DNA of 64,000 nt from Lepus europaeus. Lineage: Eukaryota > Chordata > Mammalia > Lagomorpha > Leporidae. A program made the translations under genes and the position numbers. The stretch covers positions 15,787,138 to 15,851,137 of the forward strand of contig NC_084831.1 in NCBI RefSeq assembly GCF_033115175.1. Reading direction: 5' to 3'. The notes below the pieces were generated by a model. That model saw nothing but the letters and a program-made list of their open reading frames with translations. It was not told where the DNA came from and searched no databases. Positions 11,790 through 22,243 of this stretch are shown in pieces; the first letter of the stretch is position 1, and each line of letters opens with the position of its first letter.

Positions 11790-12120
11790 AATTTTGTATA
11801 TATTTTCATTCTATTTGAAAGAGGCAGGTCGGGGCAGAGACACAGACAGAAGTCTTCCATCTCCTGATTCACTTCCCAAATGCTTGCTACAACCAGGACT
11901 CTGCCAGGTTGGAGCCAGGAGCCTGGAAGCTGCCTGGGTCTCCGGCGTGAGTGACAGAGATCGGTGTACTTGCGCCGTCACCTGCTGCCTCCCAGGGTGC
12001 ACCTTAGCAAGAGGCTGGAATTGAAGCAGAGCCTGGACGTCCGGGCACTGGGCGATCCGTGCAGGGATCTGGGTGTCTGACGCGGCACCCTGACTGCTCT
12101 GCCAAGGGCCCGCCCCATAT
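11790..12120 (-). repeat. C-SINE, old
   Basis: TTCTATTTGAAAGAGGCAGG, TCTTCCATCTCCTGATTCAC, GCCAAGGGCCCGCCCC end. Confidence 0.9.
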
Positions 12121-12149
12121 GGATTTTAATTGATGCCCACTGATAGCAC

Positions 12150-12335
12150 AGATTTATGGAGCACAGGATGGCTTTGCAGTACATGTATATGGTGTACAAG
12201 GCTCACCTCGGGGGCTGGTGCATCTGTTACTTCAGATACACCTTTCTGTGGGGAACAAAAAATCCTCTCAGCTAATTTGAATACTCAGTTAAACATCGCC
12301 AGCCACGGCCATGCTCTGGTGCTACAGAGTATCAG
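12150..12335 (-). repeat. Ancient L1M-like fragment, copy A
   Basis: ATCTGTTACTTCAGATA, GAATACTCAGTTAAACATCG and TGGTGCTACAGAGTAT resemble a widespread mammalian L1M segment; also at 56150-56320 in block B. Family and strand assignment are from memory. Confidence 0.4.
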
Positions 12336-12445
12336 CAGTCACCCCCCCCCCCCCCCCCGCCTTCCCTGCTCCCCCACCGCATCCTTTCTGTTGGAAGACT
12401 GGACCGGCACCGCACCCACACCGCCCCTGCAACTGGAAGAGCTGC

Positions 12446-12800
12446 CTGGGGGGGTGGGGGGTGGGCGAAGGGGCGGATGGGTGAAGGGGAGGGGGGGGAG
12501 GGTGAAGGGGAGGGGAGTGAAAGGGAGGGAGAAGGGGGCGGGCAAATGGGAGTGGGGTGGGGTGGGCGAAGGGGAAGGGGTGGGTGGGCGAGGGAGGACT
12601 GCGCGGGCAGTGTTCCGTCCGGACTGCGGAAGAGGGCCGGTTCCGTGGGAGAGGAGCGAGAGCCCGGCCGCAGACGGCTGCCGTGAGCGGGGAGGACCGC
12701 CTGTGGCGCTTCTGGTGGCTTCCAGCCCGGCCGCCTCCCATGCAGAGCTGCGGGAAGCGGACGGATGACGCTTCGGAAGGGGTCGTCGTGGCTCCTGGCT
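12446..12800 (+). other. G-rich, G-quadruplex-prone tract with small CpG cluster
   Basis: 12446-12600 is made almost wholly of G3-G8 runs separated by A, T or AA, preceded by a C16 run at 12343-12358. 12600-12790 has many CpGs (for example GCCCGGCCGCAGACGGC). It lies in block A and has no clear equivalent in block B. Confidence 0.75.
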
Positions 12801-12974
12801 TCAGGGTCCTTACACCACAGCCTCTCTTAGCCGCTAGAGTCTGTGTCGCCCACTGCTCTGAGAGGGCTCCCATTCCCATCTCTTTTAAAATGGAATTTAG
12901 CACCCACATCACTTACTCATTTCCGTGCTGACCACGTTTTTATTGTGGGATTTAAGATGAACATAACAATGTTT

Positions 12975-13338
12975 TTGAAGATTTTATTTATTTATTTGAG
13001 AGGCAGAGTTACACAGAGAGAGGAGAGGCTGAGAGAGAGAGAGCGAGAGCGAGAGAGAGAGAGAGAGAGAGAAAGAGAGGTCTTCCATCCACTGGTTCAC
13101 TCCTCAATTGGCCACAACCACTGGACCTGCGCCGACCCAAAGCCAGGAGCCAGGAGCTTCTTCCAGGTCTCTCACGTGGGTGCAGGGGCCCAAGGACTTG
13201 GGTCATCCTCTACTGCTTTCCCAGGCCATAGCAGAGAGCTGGATCAGAAATAGAGCAGCCGGGACTCGAACTGGTGCCCATAGGGGATGCTGGCACTACA
13301 GGCAGAGGCTTAGCCTTCTATGCCACAGCCCCAGCATC
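12975..13338 (-). repeat. C-SINE with expanded GA tract
   Basis: GAAGATTTTATTTATTTATT, a (GA)n stretch at 13035-13078, CACTGGTTCACTCCTC, GCCACAGCCCCAGC. Confidence 0.95.
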
Positions 13339-13532
13339 ATGATTTTAATGAAATCATTAGTTTTTACATACAAGCTTTCACTTATCAGATAACTTGGAAA
13401 AATAATTGCTATAAATGTCAATTCAGTGCTGAATTACACATTCACTTTCTGAACTCCTCATTTGTTTCAGAAACCATACAGATAGTATTCCTAGAATATA
13501 AGTTAGCCATGTTTGAATTATGTTAGCTCATG

Positions 13533-13538
<6 letters not shown>

Positions 13539-13574
<36 letters not shown>
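13539..13574. repeat. T36 homopolymer
   Basis: Uninterrupted run of T in block A; the block B counterpart near 57720 has no such run. Confidence 0.95.
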
Positions 13575-13577
<3 letters not shown>

Positions 13578-13956
13578 TTGCTCCTCATAGGGCCAAATAC
13601 TCAGAGCATTTGCGTAGTTCATAAACCATGAAAGATAGTGCAGGGGATAATTTTAGTTTTCAGAATGATGCCTGTGTTTTGTATGTTTCAGAGTATTTGA
13701 AAGATATGTCCATGGACTTGAGTGTCAAATAAATTATGTCTCCACCTTGTAAGTTCATAATGTGTAGAAGTCTTGTTAAACATTTAGAGAAATTAAGTCA
13801 TCAGAAAATCTGGTTAATCTTTTACGCAGTTCTGCCCTGCTCCCGCCATGAAACATTGATAAAGTTTTTGCAGTAAATGCACTGGGAACACTGGTGTTTG
13901 CTGACTTGGTAATCGCCACACAGCTCATGGCTGTTGGTGTGGCCAAATGTTTGCTG

Positions 13957-14419
13957 TGGGTACAAAAATGGGAAAAGTTTCCTTTAGGTTTCTGAGGCAG
14001 GTGAGTGGTGGAGACTCCGGGAGAGGCGTGGATTTGATTTATTCCTTTTGTGGCCTAAACTCCACTGGAGAACGGTGGTCCAGCTACGCTCATTTGGACC
14101 CTCCTAGGGTGGGACTGCCCGTGATGTGTACGAGAGACATCTCTGGGGTATCCACGGGGCAGTAGCTCCATCTCCACTTCAAATGAGGCACAGGTTCGGA
14201 AGGGGGAAGCAGGCCAGCATGAGGATTCAAAGTGACTGTCTCTGGCTGCAGGGGAAGCCTCTGAGATGGGGCCACAGTGTCCAGTTTCCTCTGTTCTTGG
14301 GTCAGTGACACCAGCGTGAGTATTTGACTGATGTCAGGTCTTCTGAAGAGCTTGCAGTCATTTCAAAGCCAAGATTCTGCTACTCTGAGCTCACGTCATT
14401 ACCTGTTCTGTTTGTGATT
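13957..14419 (+). repeat. Near-identical patch shared by blocks A and B (copy A)
   Basis: 13957-14330 (374 bp) is identical base for base to 58123-58496. The following 89 bp have three substitutions and no gap, then the copies drop back to the diverged level. It contains a 60-70 codon open frame in both copies, but nothing suggests coding. Confidence 0.93.
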
Positions 14420-15180
14420 TTCAGATAGTTTGATGTCACTGCTACGAGAGTTTGTCTTAATCTGTGTTCACATGGGCCAAAACTGGGGAGGGAGGGAGCT
14501 TGTGATGGTGATCTGCGCATGCTTTGTATCTGATAGTTTATCACAGAATTTTGCACACATACTGCGCCAGCTGCCCTCACTCCACCCGGGGAACTCACAT
14601 CTTATCTTTTAGATCGATCCCGCCCCCACACACACACACATCTTACGTGGAGGTGAAGGTCACTGTCCTTACTGCTTGTCCTTGGTTCTAGATAGGTCAG
14701 AGCCAAGAACAGAAAAATCGTTCCACAAATGCGGGGTCTCCGGAAGTTCCCGGAGGCTGTGTATTATGCCAGAGCCATACATGGATTTCAATTTTTATGC
14801 CAAATTGTTAATCTCTCCATGAGCTTTCTGAAGTACCTTTGGATACGAACATCCGTAGCCTAACGGCCCTGAGGATGTCTTCTCCTCTCTGCCCCAGCGT
14901 GCCTTCTGATTTCGGAAACTGTCAGACGTCCTCATAATTGGCTCCTGCTGCGGCACAGCCCCCCCCCCCCCCGGAACCGCCTCTTCCCTTTCTGTTCCCC
15001 TGCGCACTCCCCGGTGCAGACTCCCACCTAGGCCTCCAGTTCTTGGTGGACTCTCAGCGGACTGTCCCCTCTGCCAGTCCACCTGGGAATCCAGGGAAGT
15101 GTTGGTGTTCCTAAGAAAGCCTATGCATAGACAGGAAAGAAATGGGAACTGCCCCTTCCGCATCCAGGTCAAGGTAACGC

Positions 15181-15365
15181 TGCCCAGCGTCCAGGGCTTG
15201 TGGGACATGGCCCCAGCTGCCCAGCGTCCAGGGCTTGTGGGACATGGCCCCAGCTGCCCAGCGTCCAGGGCTTGTGGGACATGGCCCCAGCTGCCCAGCG
15301 TCCAGGGCTTGTGGGACATGGCCCCAGCTGCCCAGCGTCCAGGGCTTGTGGGACATGGCCCCAGC
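15181..15365 (+). repeat. Tandem repeat, 37-bp unit, 5 copies
   Basis: TGCCCAGCGTCCAGGGCTTG starts at 15181, 15218, 15255, 15292 and 15329, essentially identical. It lies in block A; block B has no counterpart array. Confidence 0.97.
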
Positions 15366-15639
15366 CAGTTTGCTTCTTCCCCTTTCTTCCTGGGACTCCG
15401 TCTAACCAGGATTTATCCTCATGTTTTTCTGGACCACTCTGCAGTGTTGGTTTTGGGAACCTGTGGTGCCTGCAGTTTGCAGTGTGAATCTGTACCGTCC
15501 GGGACCGCTGTTGTCAGCTTCACCTGCTGTAAATAGAAAATCAGGCAAGGTGATGCGTGGTGCGCTCTCTGCCGTGGTGTTTGGTGCAGTAGGCACTCGG
15601 AAAATTGTTGAAAGATCTTGAAGGCAGGGTTTCCATCAA

Positions 15640-15790
15640 TATCTTGCTGACTTTTGCACTTAATAACCCTGCGAGGGAGAGACTGGTGTTACCCCAGTTG
15701 AGGAAACTGAGGCACAGAGGGGTTGGGTAGCCTGTCCAGGCCACAGCAGTCCTCATTAATCCAGAATTCAAACCAACCTGGGTGTGTGTT
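15640..15790 (-). repeat. MIR
   Basis: AGTTGAGGAAACTGAGGCAC, CCAGAATTCAAACCAACC; present only in A, at the edge of the duplicated block. Confidence 0.75.
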
Positions 15791-15979
15791 GGTCCACTGC
15801 CCGTATTTTGACCAGAGCAGGGGAGCAAAAAAGGCAGGGGGGACTGATCCGAGTGAGGGTGCAGGCAGAGCAGCTAGGACTCAAAGCAGCCACTCTGATA
15901 TGGGACATGGGTGTCCCTGGTGGCATCTAAACCATGTGCCCCTAGCTTCTCTCTTTTGGACAATCTCCTCCCTCTCATT

Positions 15980-16115
15980 ACCCCAGCCTTCATCCATATG
16001 CTCATCCATCCATTCATTTAGTCATCAGTCGCTCCATCCACCCATTCATTTAGCAGCCATTCGTCTGACATGAACCAAGCTCCATCTCTGTGTTAGGGCA
16101 CTGGAGCCCGAGGAT
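15980..16115 (-). repeat. L2-like 3' end
   Basis: Repeated CATTCATTTA/CATCCATC motifs followed by TGTTAGGGCACTGGAGCC, in the order of an inverted L2 tail. Confidence 0.4.
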
Positions 16116-16156
16116 TCCTGGAACTGGTGCTGAGTGTGTCCAGTACCCTTCTTGGA

Positions 16157-16171
16157 CCCCTAGGGGGCGCT
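16157..16171 (+). promoter_or_regulatory. CTCF-like motif
   Basis: CCCCTAGGGGGCGCT matches 14 of 15 positions of the CTCF core CCASYAGRKGGCRSY. It faces the minus-strand motif at 16227-16241. Confidence 0.55.
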
Positions 16172-16226
16172 CCTGATGCTTATCTTCCCCTGCAGAGAAA
16201 GCCTGCAGTGAGGTCCATGGCCCTCG

Positions 16227-16241
16227 CTCGCCCCCTGCTGG
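16227..16241 (-). promoter_or_regulatory. CTCF-like motif
   Basis: On the minus strand it reads CCAGCAGGGGGCGAG, matching 14 of 15 core positions, 56 bp from the plus-strand motif, in convergent orientation. Confidence 0.55.
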
Positions 16242-18330
16242 TCATTTGGGACATGACACTTTGGGCTGGAGCGTCCCGGTACCACTGCGGGAAGGGTTCC
16301 CCCCCCCGGGGGGGGGCTGTCCCCGTGGCTCCTGCCCTGCAACGTAGGCTGGAAATTCCATGTGGGGGGCCTCTAGGTTAGGGTATTGTCAGAAACGTTA
16401 ATGTCCGGGCATTTTCCAGGCCCTGGTCACAGGCTGGAGTAAGAAGCAAGTAGAGAGAAGTTTGTTTTTGGCAGTGGGGGAGTCACGTGCCCTGTAACGT
16501 GGTCCTGCCCCTGGGTTCCGGGTGTGGGGAGTGTGTGCAGGGGTGCGGATTCTGGGTGTGCGCTTGTGCGTGGTGCTCTGGGCGTGGGGACAGGGGCAAA
16601 GCGTAAGCCTCGCCTGGACCCAGCAGGTGTACCCAGCTGGACTTGTGGGAAGGTGAGCAGCAGCCTACTCCCACTTGGACAGGGTAGCTCTGCAGCTCCC
16701 AGAGTGCTCTGGCGGGGTGGGGCCCCGCGTCTCGACAGCTTTTCCTTCCCGGTCTCGCTTCACTGGTCCCTGTCTCGTTGCTCAGGGTCACCTCTCAGAC
16801 TGCCTGCACTGGACTCCTGCTGCCTTCTGCTCCTTGGACAGTGGAGGATGCCCAAGAAGAGAGGCAGCTCACTGAGGCTAACGGAACACAAAGAGGGCGG
16901 GATCCTGGGTCTGCAGCGGAATTAGCCAACCAGGGGCTGCCGACCTTCCAGCTCAGCGAGAGCCCCTAGCATTCAGGGCTGTTGACTGGGGCCATCTGTT
17001 GCTTGTGGCCGAAAGCTTTCTAGGAATATAGCGCTCTCTAAGGATGGATTCCGTGGGAAGGGCAGGTGGGTGGCCAAGTGTGGCCGAGCCGTGGCAGACA
17101 CAACACTGCCAAGTGTGTGTGAGTGTGCACGTGTGCACGGGGGCATGGACGCCCGCCCTGGGCCAGCCCTGCTGAATGGCTGTGTATCCAGGACACGAAC
17201 TGGTCGTATCCTACTCCACTCCTCCGTCAGTCCCAGGCTTTGTCTGCCACCCCTCCCACATCCCAGCCCACCTGTTGCTCCTGCAGAACCCACCTGGGCT
17301 GCTCCGCGGGTGATGCTCCTCTTCAGCATCTTCTCCACTTAGCAGCCAGAGAGCCGCTAGGAAAACACAAGTTGAATCTGTTGTTCTCCTGTTGGAAACC
17401 CTTCCAGGTCTCCCTGTGGGCCTGGGTCGCCTGCCCTGCAGGGGTCTCTGCCCCCCCCCCCAGAAGCCCCAGCCCTAGGTGTGCCCCTCACTGTGTTAGA
17501 GTTGGGCGAGCAGGTTGGATTTGCAGGTACCTGGAACAGCAGGTGTGGGGGAGATGGGAGGGCAGGGGGAGGATGACCAGGGCAATTCTCTGCCTACGCC
17601 TCCCTCTGGTCCTCACCAGAAAGCCCAGGGCTGGCCCCGCTTCCCCTGGCGGCAGCTCTTGGACTCCGGCTACTGGTGTCTGCCCAACTCTGTCGTCTCC
17701 GTCCTTCCTGGGAGGAGGCGTCTTAGCATTTCGGTCACCTGGGTTTCCAGTTGGGTTTGGAATTTCATTCACAGGCCAGCGTGGGGTTGGGGTTGAAGGG
17801 GAACAAACTTCTCTCTTATGGATGCACTGACTGGGTCTCTGCGACCTTCAGCCATAGGTGCGTCATCAGTCAGGGCCTGGAGGGAACAGATGTCATCCCC
17901 AGGGGGGACTGAGGAATATCTGATAAAATGGGGACACAGCTGGAGAACTCACAAGGGGTGGGGACCTCTGGGTCCAGCAGCAGCAGAGCTGAGGCCACCC
18001 CTCGGCCTGGAGGGACCTCGGAGGAAGCAGTCACAGGAGCCCAGGGGAAGGGCGCTGGGTAGCAGTGAGGGCCTGTGGGGGAGGGATGCACCTGCTACAC
18101 ACCTGGGGCCTGGGGGAGGCAGCTGGGGAACAGGGACCCTGACTACACCCCCTTCCTGTCCTGCGTCTCTGGCTGGCACCTGCCACTGACAGAACCAAGG
18201 TTGTCCACGGTGTTCTCCTGTCAGCCAAGAGGGACCCGGAACAGTGGCAGGGAGCAGGGGTGGGGAGGGACAGGTAGGTGGGGAATGCATGCACTCTGCG
18301 CTGTGCCTGCGCCCCTCCCCCAGCCCGAGC
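16240..18330. other. GC-rich intergenic sequence without SINEs
   Basis: No exon with good borders recognised. Contains a C9G9 palindrome at 16299-16316 and a C11 run near 17450. Long minus-strand open frames in 17949-18980 look compositional. Confidence 0.6.
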
Positions 18331-18349
18331 TGTGAGCCCCCAAGGGCCC

Positions 18350-18425
18350 AGGGGACTAGGAGAGTGCCCAGGTTTGTGTCAGTGTTCAACAAATGTTTGT
18401 TGAATGTGTCTTGGTCGTGAAGGCT
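18350..18425 (+). repeat. L2/MIR-type tail
   Basis: GTTCAACAAATGTTTGTTGA is the characteristic end of an L2 3' region. Confidence 0.5.
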
Positions 18426-18974
18426 GTAAAATAAGGCGATTAAGGCGGGACTCCCACAGCCACCACCCACCACACCGCACAGTGGCTGCAGGCTTCTCCC
18501 ACCCCAGCCGGCGCAGCCCCGGCCCCGAGGCCTGGGCAGAAAGGCGCTTGTCCCCTTCCCCTGGGGCCAGTGCCCAACGCCCCACTCAGGAGCCCACTGA
18601 AGCACTGTTTTCCTGGGAACGAGAGTGGTCTGCACACAGCCCAGCCCTGGGTCCCTCCTGGGGCATCTTCCTGCCACACCCAGGGCACCCTCACAGCGCT
18701 GGGTCTCCTCCCCTCCCCGAGGCTGGGCTGCACCACCTGGGGAAGGGGCCTGTAGCAGAGGCGCTGGAGGCCCCTGGGGCATCAGAGAGTCCTGGTCGTG
18801 AGACCACCGTGTGTGACCCCCCTGTGAATGCTGGTTCCTAAAGCCTCTGAGAGCCTGCATCCGAGAATCTGAGAAGCCCCCAGCGCTCTGTCCAGGCCCC
18901 ACCGCAGGCAGTGCCGCTACCGCTGAGCCTGTCGGGGACACACGGGGCCTCCAGAGCGGCTGTGTGTCCGGCAG

Positions 18975-19125
18975 CTTCATTCACTCACTCATTCATTCGT
19001 TGCCTTTTTAATACATGTTGTTGTCGACCCCCTGCTCTGGGCCGGGCTTCTTCTAGACCCTGGGAATTTGCCGTGAATGAAGGTTTGGGCCTCCCTGGAG
19101 CTTCCCACCCAGTAGGAGCTAAAAA
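18975..19125 (-). repeat. L2 3' end
   Basis: TTCACTCACTCATTCATTCG, GCTTCTTCTAGACCCTGGG, TGGAGCTTCCCACCCAGTAG in inverted L2 order. Confidence 0.65.
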
Positions 19126-19224
19126 TTATGGAACTCACTCCCTCCCCAAGAATTAGGTTTCCCAGCTCCCCCACACCCCCCTCTCCTGCACAGACCTGGC
19201 TGCTAACCCCCCATCTGTAGGTGT

Positions 19225-19480
19225 TGTTTGTTTGTTTGTTTGTTTGTTTTTAAGTCTTACTTGTTTGTGAGGCAAAGCCCCAAAGAGAGCAATTTTCCAT
19301 CGGCTGGTTTACTTCCTACATGACTGCGTGAGCCAGGGCTGGGCTTGGTCGAAGCCAGGAGCCTGGAGCTCCATCTCCCATGGGGGCGGCAGGGGCCCGA
19401 GCTCCCCAGCCATCCTCTCCTTCCCCAGGAGCATCCGCAGGGGAGATGCAAATCCCCCACCTGAACCTTGACCTCCCATT
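19225..19480 (-). repeat. C-SINE, old, with (GTTT)n
   Basis: (GTTT)n at about 19227-19250, then TTTGTGAGGCAAAGCCCC, CATCGGCTGGTTTACTTCC, GAAGCCAGGAGCCTGGAGCT. Confidence 0.85.
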
Positions 19481-19599
19481 CCAGAAGCAGTTTGTTTTGC
19501 TTCAGGCTGAGGCCACAACAGACCTAACACCTTGACCTTCCCTGGCCTGCTCCTTATCTCCAGGGAAGGGGAGGGAGTTCATCTGTAGGGACTTGACTT

Positions 19600-19892
19600 C
19601 CGCTGCTCCTGGGCCAATTGCAATGGATTAAGCTTCCACTCGGGATGCCAGCACCCCTACCCGTCCTGCAGGTTCAAGGCCAGGCTGTTTCATGTCCCTT
19701 CCAGCCCCTGCTGATGTCCTGCGGAAGCAGTGGAGGGTGGCCCCAGGACTTGGGCTCCGGATGCCCATGTGGGAAACCAGTATGGAGGGCCTGATCCAGC
19801 TCTGGATGTTGGGGCTAGTTGGGGAATGAACCAGCAGATGGAAGATCTGCCTGTCACTCAGTCTTTTGAATAAATAAATAAATAAATAAGGA
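19600..19892 (+). repeat. C-SINE, old
   Basis: GGATGCCAGCACCCCTAC, GGGAATGAACCAGCAGATGG, tail AATAAATAAATAAATAAAT. Confidence 0.85.
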
Positions 19893-20044
19893 AATATTTT
19901 TAAAAATCCACAGAGTGTTTATCAGCGGCTCAGCTGACAATGCCTGCCTCCTGGACCTTGAAGATGAGACTGACCGCACAGGGACTATGACAGGACGGTG
20001 GCTTCAGCGTCAAGACCAAGCAGAGGGCCAGGCAGCCAGGAATG

Positions 20045-20430
20045 AGATGGGTCAAGGTCACGTGGATAAAGCTGGGCCGCTTCCTGTTGGGGTTGAACCT
20101 CCTTGTGACCTTAATTACCCCTTCCAGCCCAGACAGCAACAAACCCAAGGCCCTGAGCCAGTCCTGGGTTTTCTCCAGGTCACAGTGCCGCCACAAATAC
20201 CCTTGAATCGAATAGCCTGAGGCTGTCTCTGATCCAGATGCCCCGTGGTGGATTCCAGAGTCCCACCTGCCCCCCAGCCCTGAGCTGCTCCTGGGCCCCT
20301 CCCACTCTGTTCCTCAGCCCAGGGTCCAGGCCGGAAGGGAAGGGGCAGGGAGGGCAGGACTATTTATAGCACGGTGTGGAGGGTTTCTCAGCTGCTCAGC
20401 CTGTGACCACACACTGAGCACGGGCCCAGG
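20045..20430 (+). promoter_or_regulatory. Candidate acinar enhancer or orphan TATA promoter
   Basis: A perfect NR5A2 site TCAAGGTCA at 20052-20060 overlaps an E-box CACGTG at 20059-20064. A TATTTATA box at 20361-20368 sits in GC-rich sequence with no repeat. No coding exon follows before the SINE at 20630. It could serve CELA3B or its dead copy; motif evidence only. Confidence 0.3.
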
Positions 20431-20629
20431 CAGACCCTGTCTGCTGGAGCGGATGTTGCTGGCCACTCTGAGCTCGTGACACAGAAGAGCCCAAGGAAGG
20501 CTGTGCACGGCCAGGGACACTCGTGGGAAGGAGCCTGGAACTCAGAGCAGGGTGGGGAGGGCGGGGAGATCTCCCAGGGAGGTCTCGGCGGCTGCCTGCC
20601 TCGTTCAGAACCAGTCCCCCGGCCAACCG

Positions 20630-21024
20630 GCGCCACGGCTCACTAGGCTAATCTTCCGCCTGTGGCACCGGCGCACTGGGTTCTAGTCCCGGTCAGGGTG
20701 CCGGATTCTGTCCCGGTCGCTCCTCTTCCAGGCCAGCTCTCTGCTGTGGCCCGGGAGTGCAGTGGAGGATGGCCCAAGTGCTTGGGCCCTGCACCCGCAT
20801 GGGAGACCAGAAGCACCTGGCTCCTGGCTTTGGATCAGCGCAGTGCGCCGGCTGCAGCGCACTGGCAGCAGCAGCCACTTTGGATCAGCGCAGTGCGCCG
20901 GCTGCAGCGCACTGGCAGCAGCAGCCACTAGAGGGTGAACCAACGGCAAAGGAAGACCTTTCTCTCTGTCTCTCTCTCTCACTGTCTAACTCTGCCTGTC
21001 AAAAAAAAAAAAAAAAAAAAAAAA
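20630..21024 (+). repeat. C-SINE, young, with internal 50-bp duplication
   Basis: Head GCGCCACGGCTCACTAGGC; TTGGATCAGCGCAGTGCGCC occurs twice with period 50 (from about 20830 and 20880); A24 tail at 21001-21024. Confidence 0.95.
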
Positions 21025-21222
21025 GCACTTGGGCCATCTTCCACTGCTTTCCCAGGCCATAGCAGAGAGCTGGATTGGAAGAGGAGCAGCCAGGACTCTA
21101 AATGGTGCCCATAACAGATGGAAGACCTCTCTTCTCTCGCTCTCTCTCTCTCTCGCTCTCTCTCTCTCTGCCTCTCCTCTCTCTGTATAGCTCTGCTTTC
21201 AAATAAAATAAATTTTAAAAAA
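21025..21222. repeat. C-SINE, internally inverted
   Basis: 21025-21115 reads in minus orientation (CACTTGGGCCATCTTCCAC), then 21116-21222 in plus orientation (AGATGGAAGACCTCTCTTCT, (CT)n, tail), so two halves face opposite ways. Confidence 0.8.
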
Positions 21223-21411
21223 AAGGCAGGCAAAGGCCTGATGAACACAGGACCTGCATGATGGCTGGCTCAGGTCTGTAACAGGGGATAGATTATATAT
21301 GGCTGGAGGTTCTGGCTTTGTTCTGACTTTATTGAAGGTCACTTGATGTGTGATAAAATCAACCTGGGTTCACTTAAAAACATAGATGAGTTGCAAAATT
21401 TAGAGCAATTT

Positions 21412-21770
21412 TATTTATTTTTATTTTTATTTTTTTATTTTTGACAGGCAGAGTGGACAGTGAGAGAGAGAGAGACAGAGAGAAAGGTCTTCCTTTTGCG
21501 TTGGTTCACCCTCCAATGGCCGCCGCGGCCGGCGCGCTGCAGCTGGCGCACCGCGCTGATCCGATGGCAGGAGCCAGGTGCTTCTCCTGGTCTCCCATGG
21601 GGTGCAGGGCCCAAGGACTTGGGCCATCCTCCACTGCACTCCCTGGCCACAGCAGAGAGCTGGCCTGGAAGAGGGGCAACCAGGACAGGATCGGTGCCCC
21701 AACTGGGACTAGAACCCGGTGTGCCGGCGCCGCAACGCGGAGGATTAGCCTAGTGAGCCACGGCACCGGC
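21412..21770 (-). repeat. C-SINE, young, full length
   Basis: Perfect target-site duplication AAAATTTAGAGCAATTT at 21395-21411 and 21771-21787. Confidence 0.97.
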
Positions 21771-21823
21771 AAAATTTAGAGCAATTTGAAAAACATTTGC
21801 AGTCCTGCTACCAGCACACAATC

Positions 21824-22243
21824 ATCTTACGTCTAAGACCACCACAAGACACACCAAACACTGGGATAAGGGAAAGGGTTTATTAGAGAAAATCCAGCAG
21901 ACCAGAGGGAAGGGGCAAAGAAGGAGAAAGAGAGAGAAGGAGAGCGTAAGAGTGAGTGAGACAGAGACAGAGGTCAGGAGATGGAGAGGAAGAGAGAGAG
22001 AGAGAAAGGAAGAGAGAGACCGAGCGAGACAGAGCCACATGTTCAGGGACAGGTCCTTTTAAAACTTTGCCGGGGGAGGGGGGTGGGAGTGGGCAGGGAA
22101 GCAGGAACAACCAATCCCATTAGGATGAGGGTGGTTGGGCCATGTGACCACCTGGTTTTCAGCAATGGCGGCTGGGGCTAGAGCCTAGGATGGTGTCAGG
22201 GTGTAGATCGCGCCAGAGATAAGACTGTGCCATTTTCCTAACA
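21824..22243 (-). mobile_element. Candidate solo LTR of an endogenous retrovirus
   Basis: On the minus strand, in order: a CCAAT-type box (ATTGG near 22108), a TTTAAAA TATA-like box near 22057, a long purine/pyrimidine-biased stretch (21900-22030), then AATAAA near 21881. It interrupts an L1M-like fragment (left part to about 21823, right part from about 22244). No viral genes are present. Borders and class are uncertain and no clean target-site duplication was proven. Confidence 0.35.

Larger units (their letters stand above)
9900..15665 (+). repeat. Old segmental duplication, block A
   Basis: Collinear with 52540-60870 in the same orientation: for example CATGAAATGCAG and TTTAGCTGTCATCCT near 10922 and 11068, the L1-like stretch at 12150-12330, 13335-14700, and 14800-15660. 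Outside the conserved patch the copies differ by roughly one base in five with many indels, and they carry different SINE insertions, so the duplication is older than most of those. Confidence 0.8.

Noticed and set aside
13947-14165. Identical 69-residue frame in blocks A and B as a possible conserved small protein
   Set aside because: The identity covers noncoding flanks equally and is better explained by gene conversion; the start differs between copies and there is no codon-position bias to see.
17949-18980. 343-codon minus-strand open frame
   Set aside because: GC-rich, no domain, competing frames on the other strand, no splice or promoter support.
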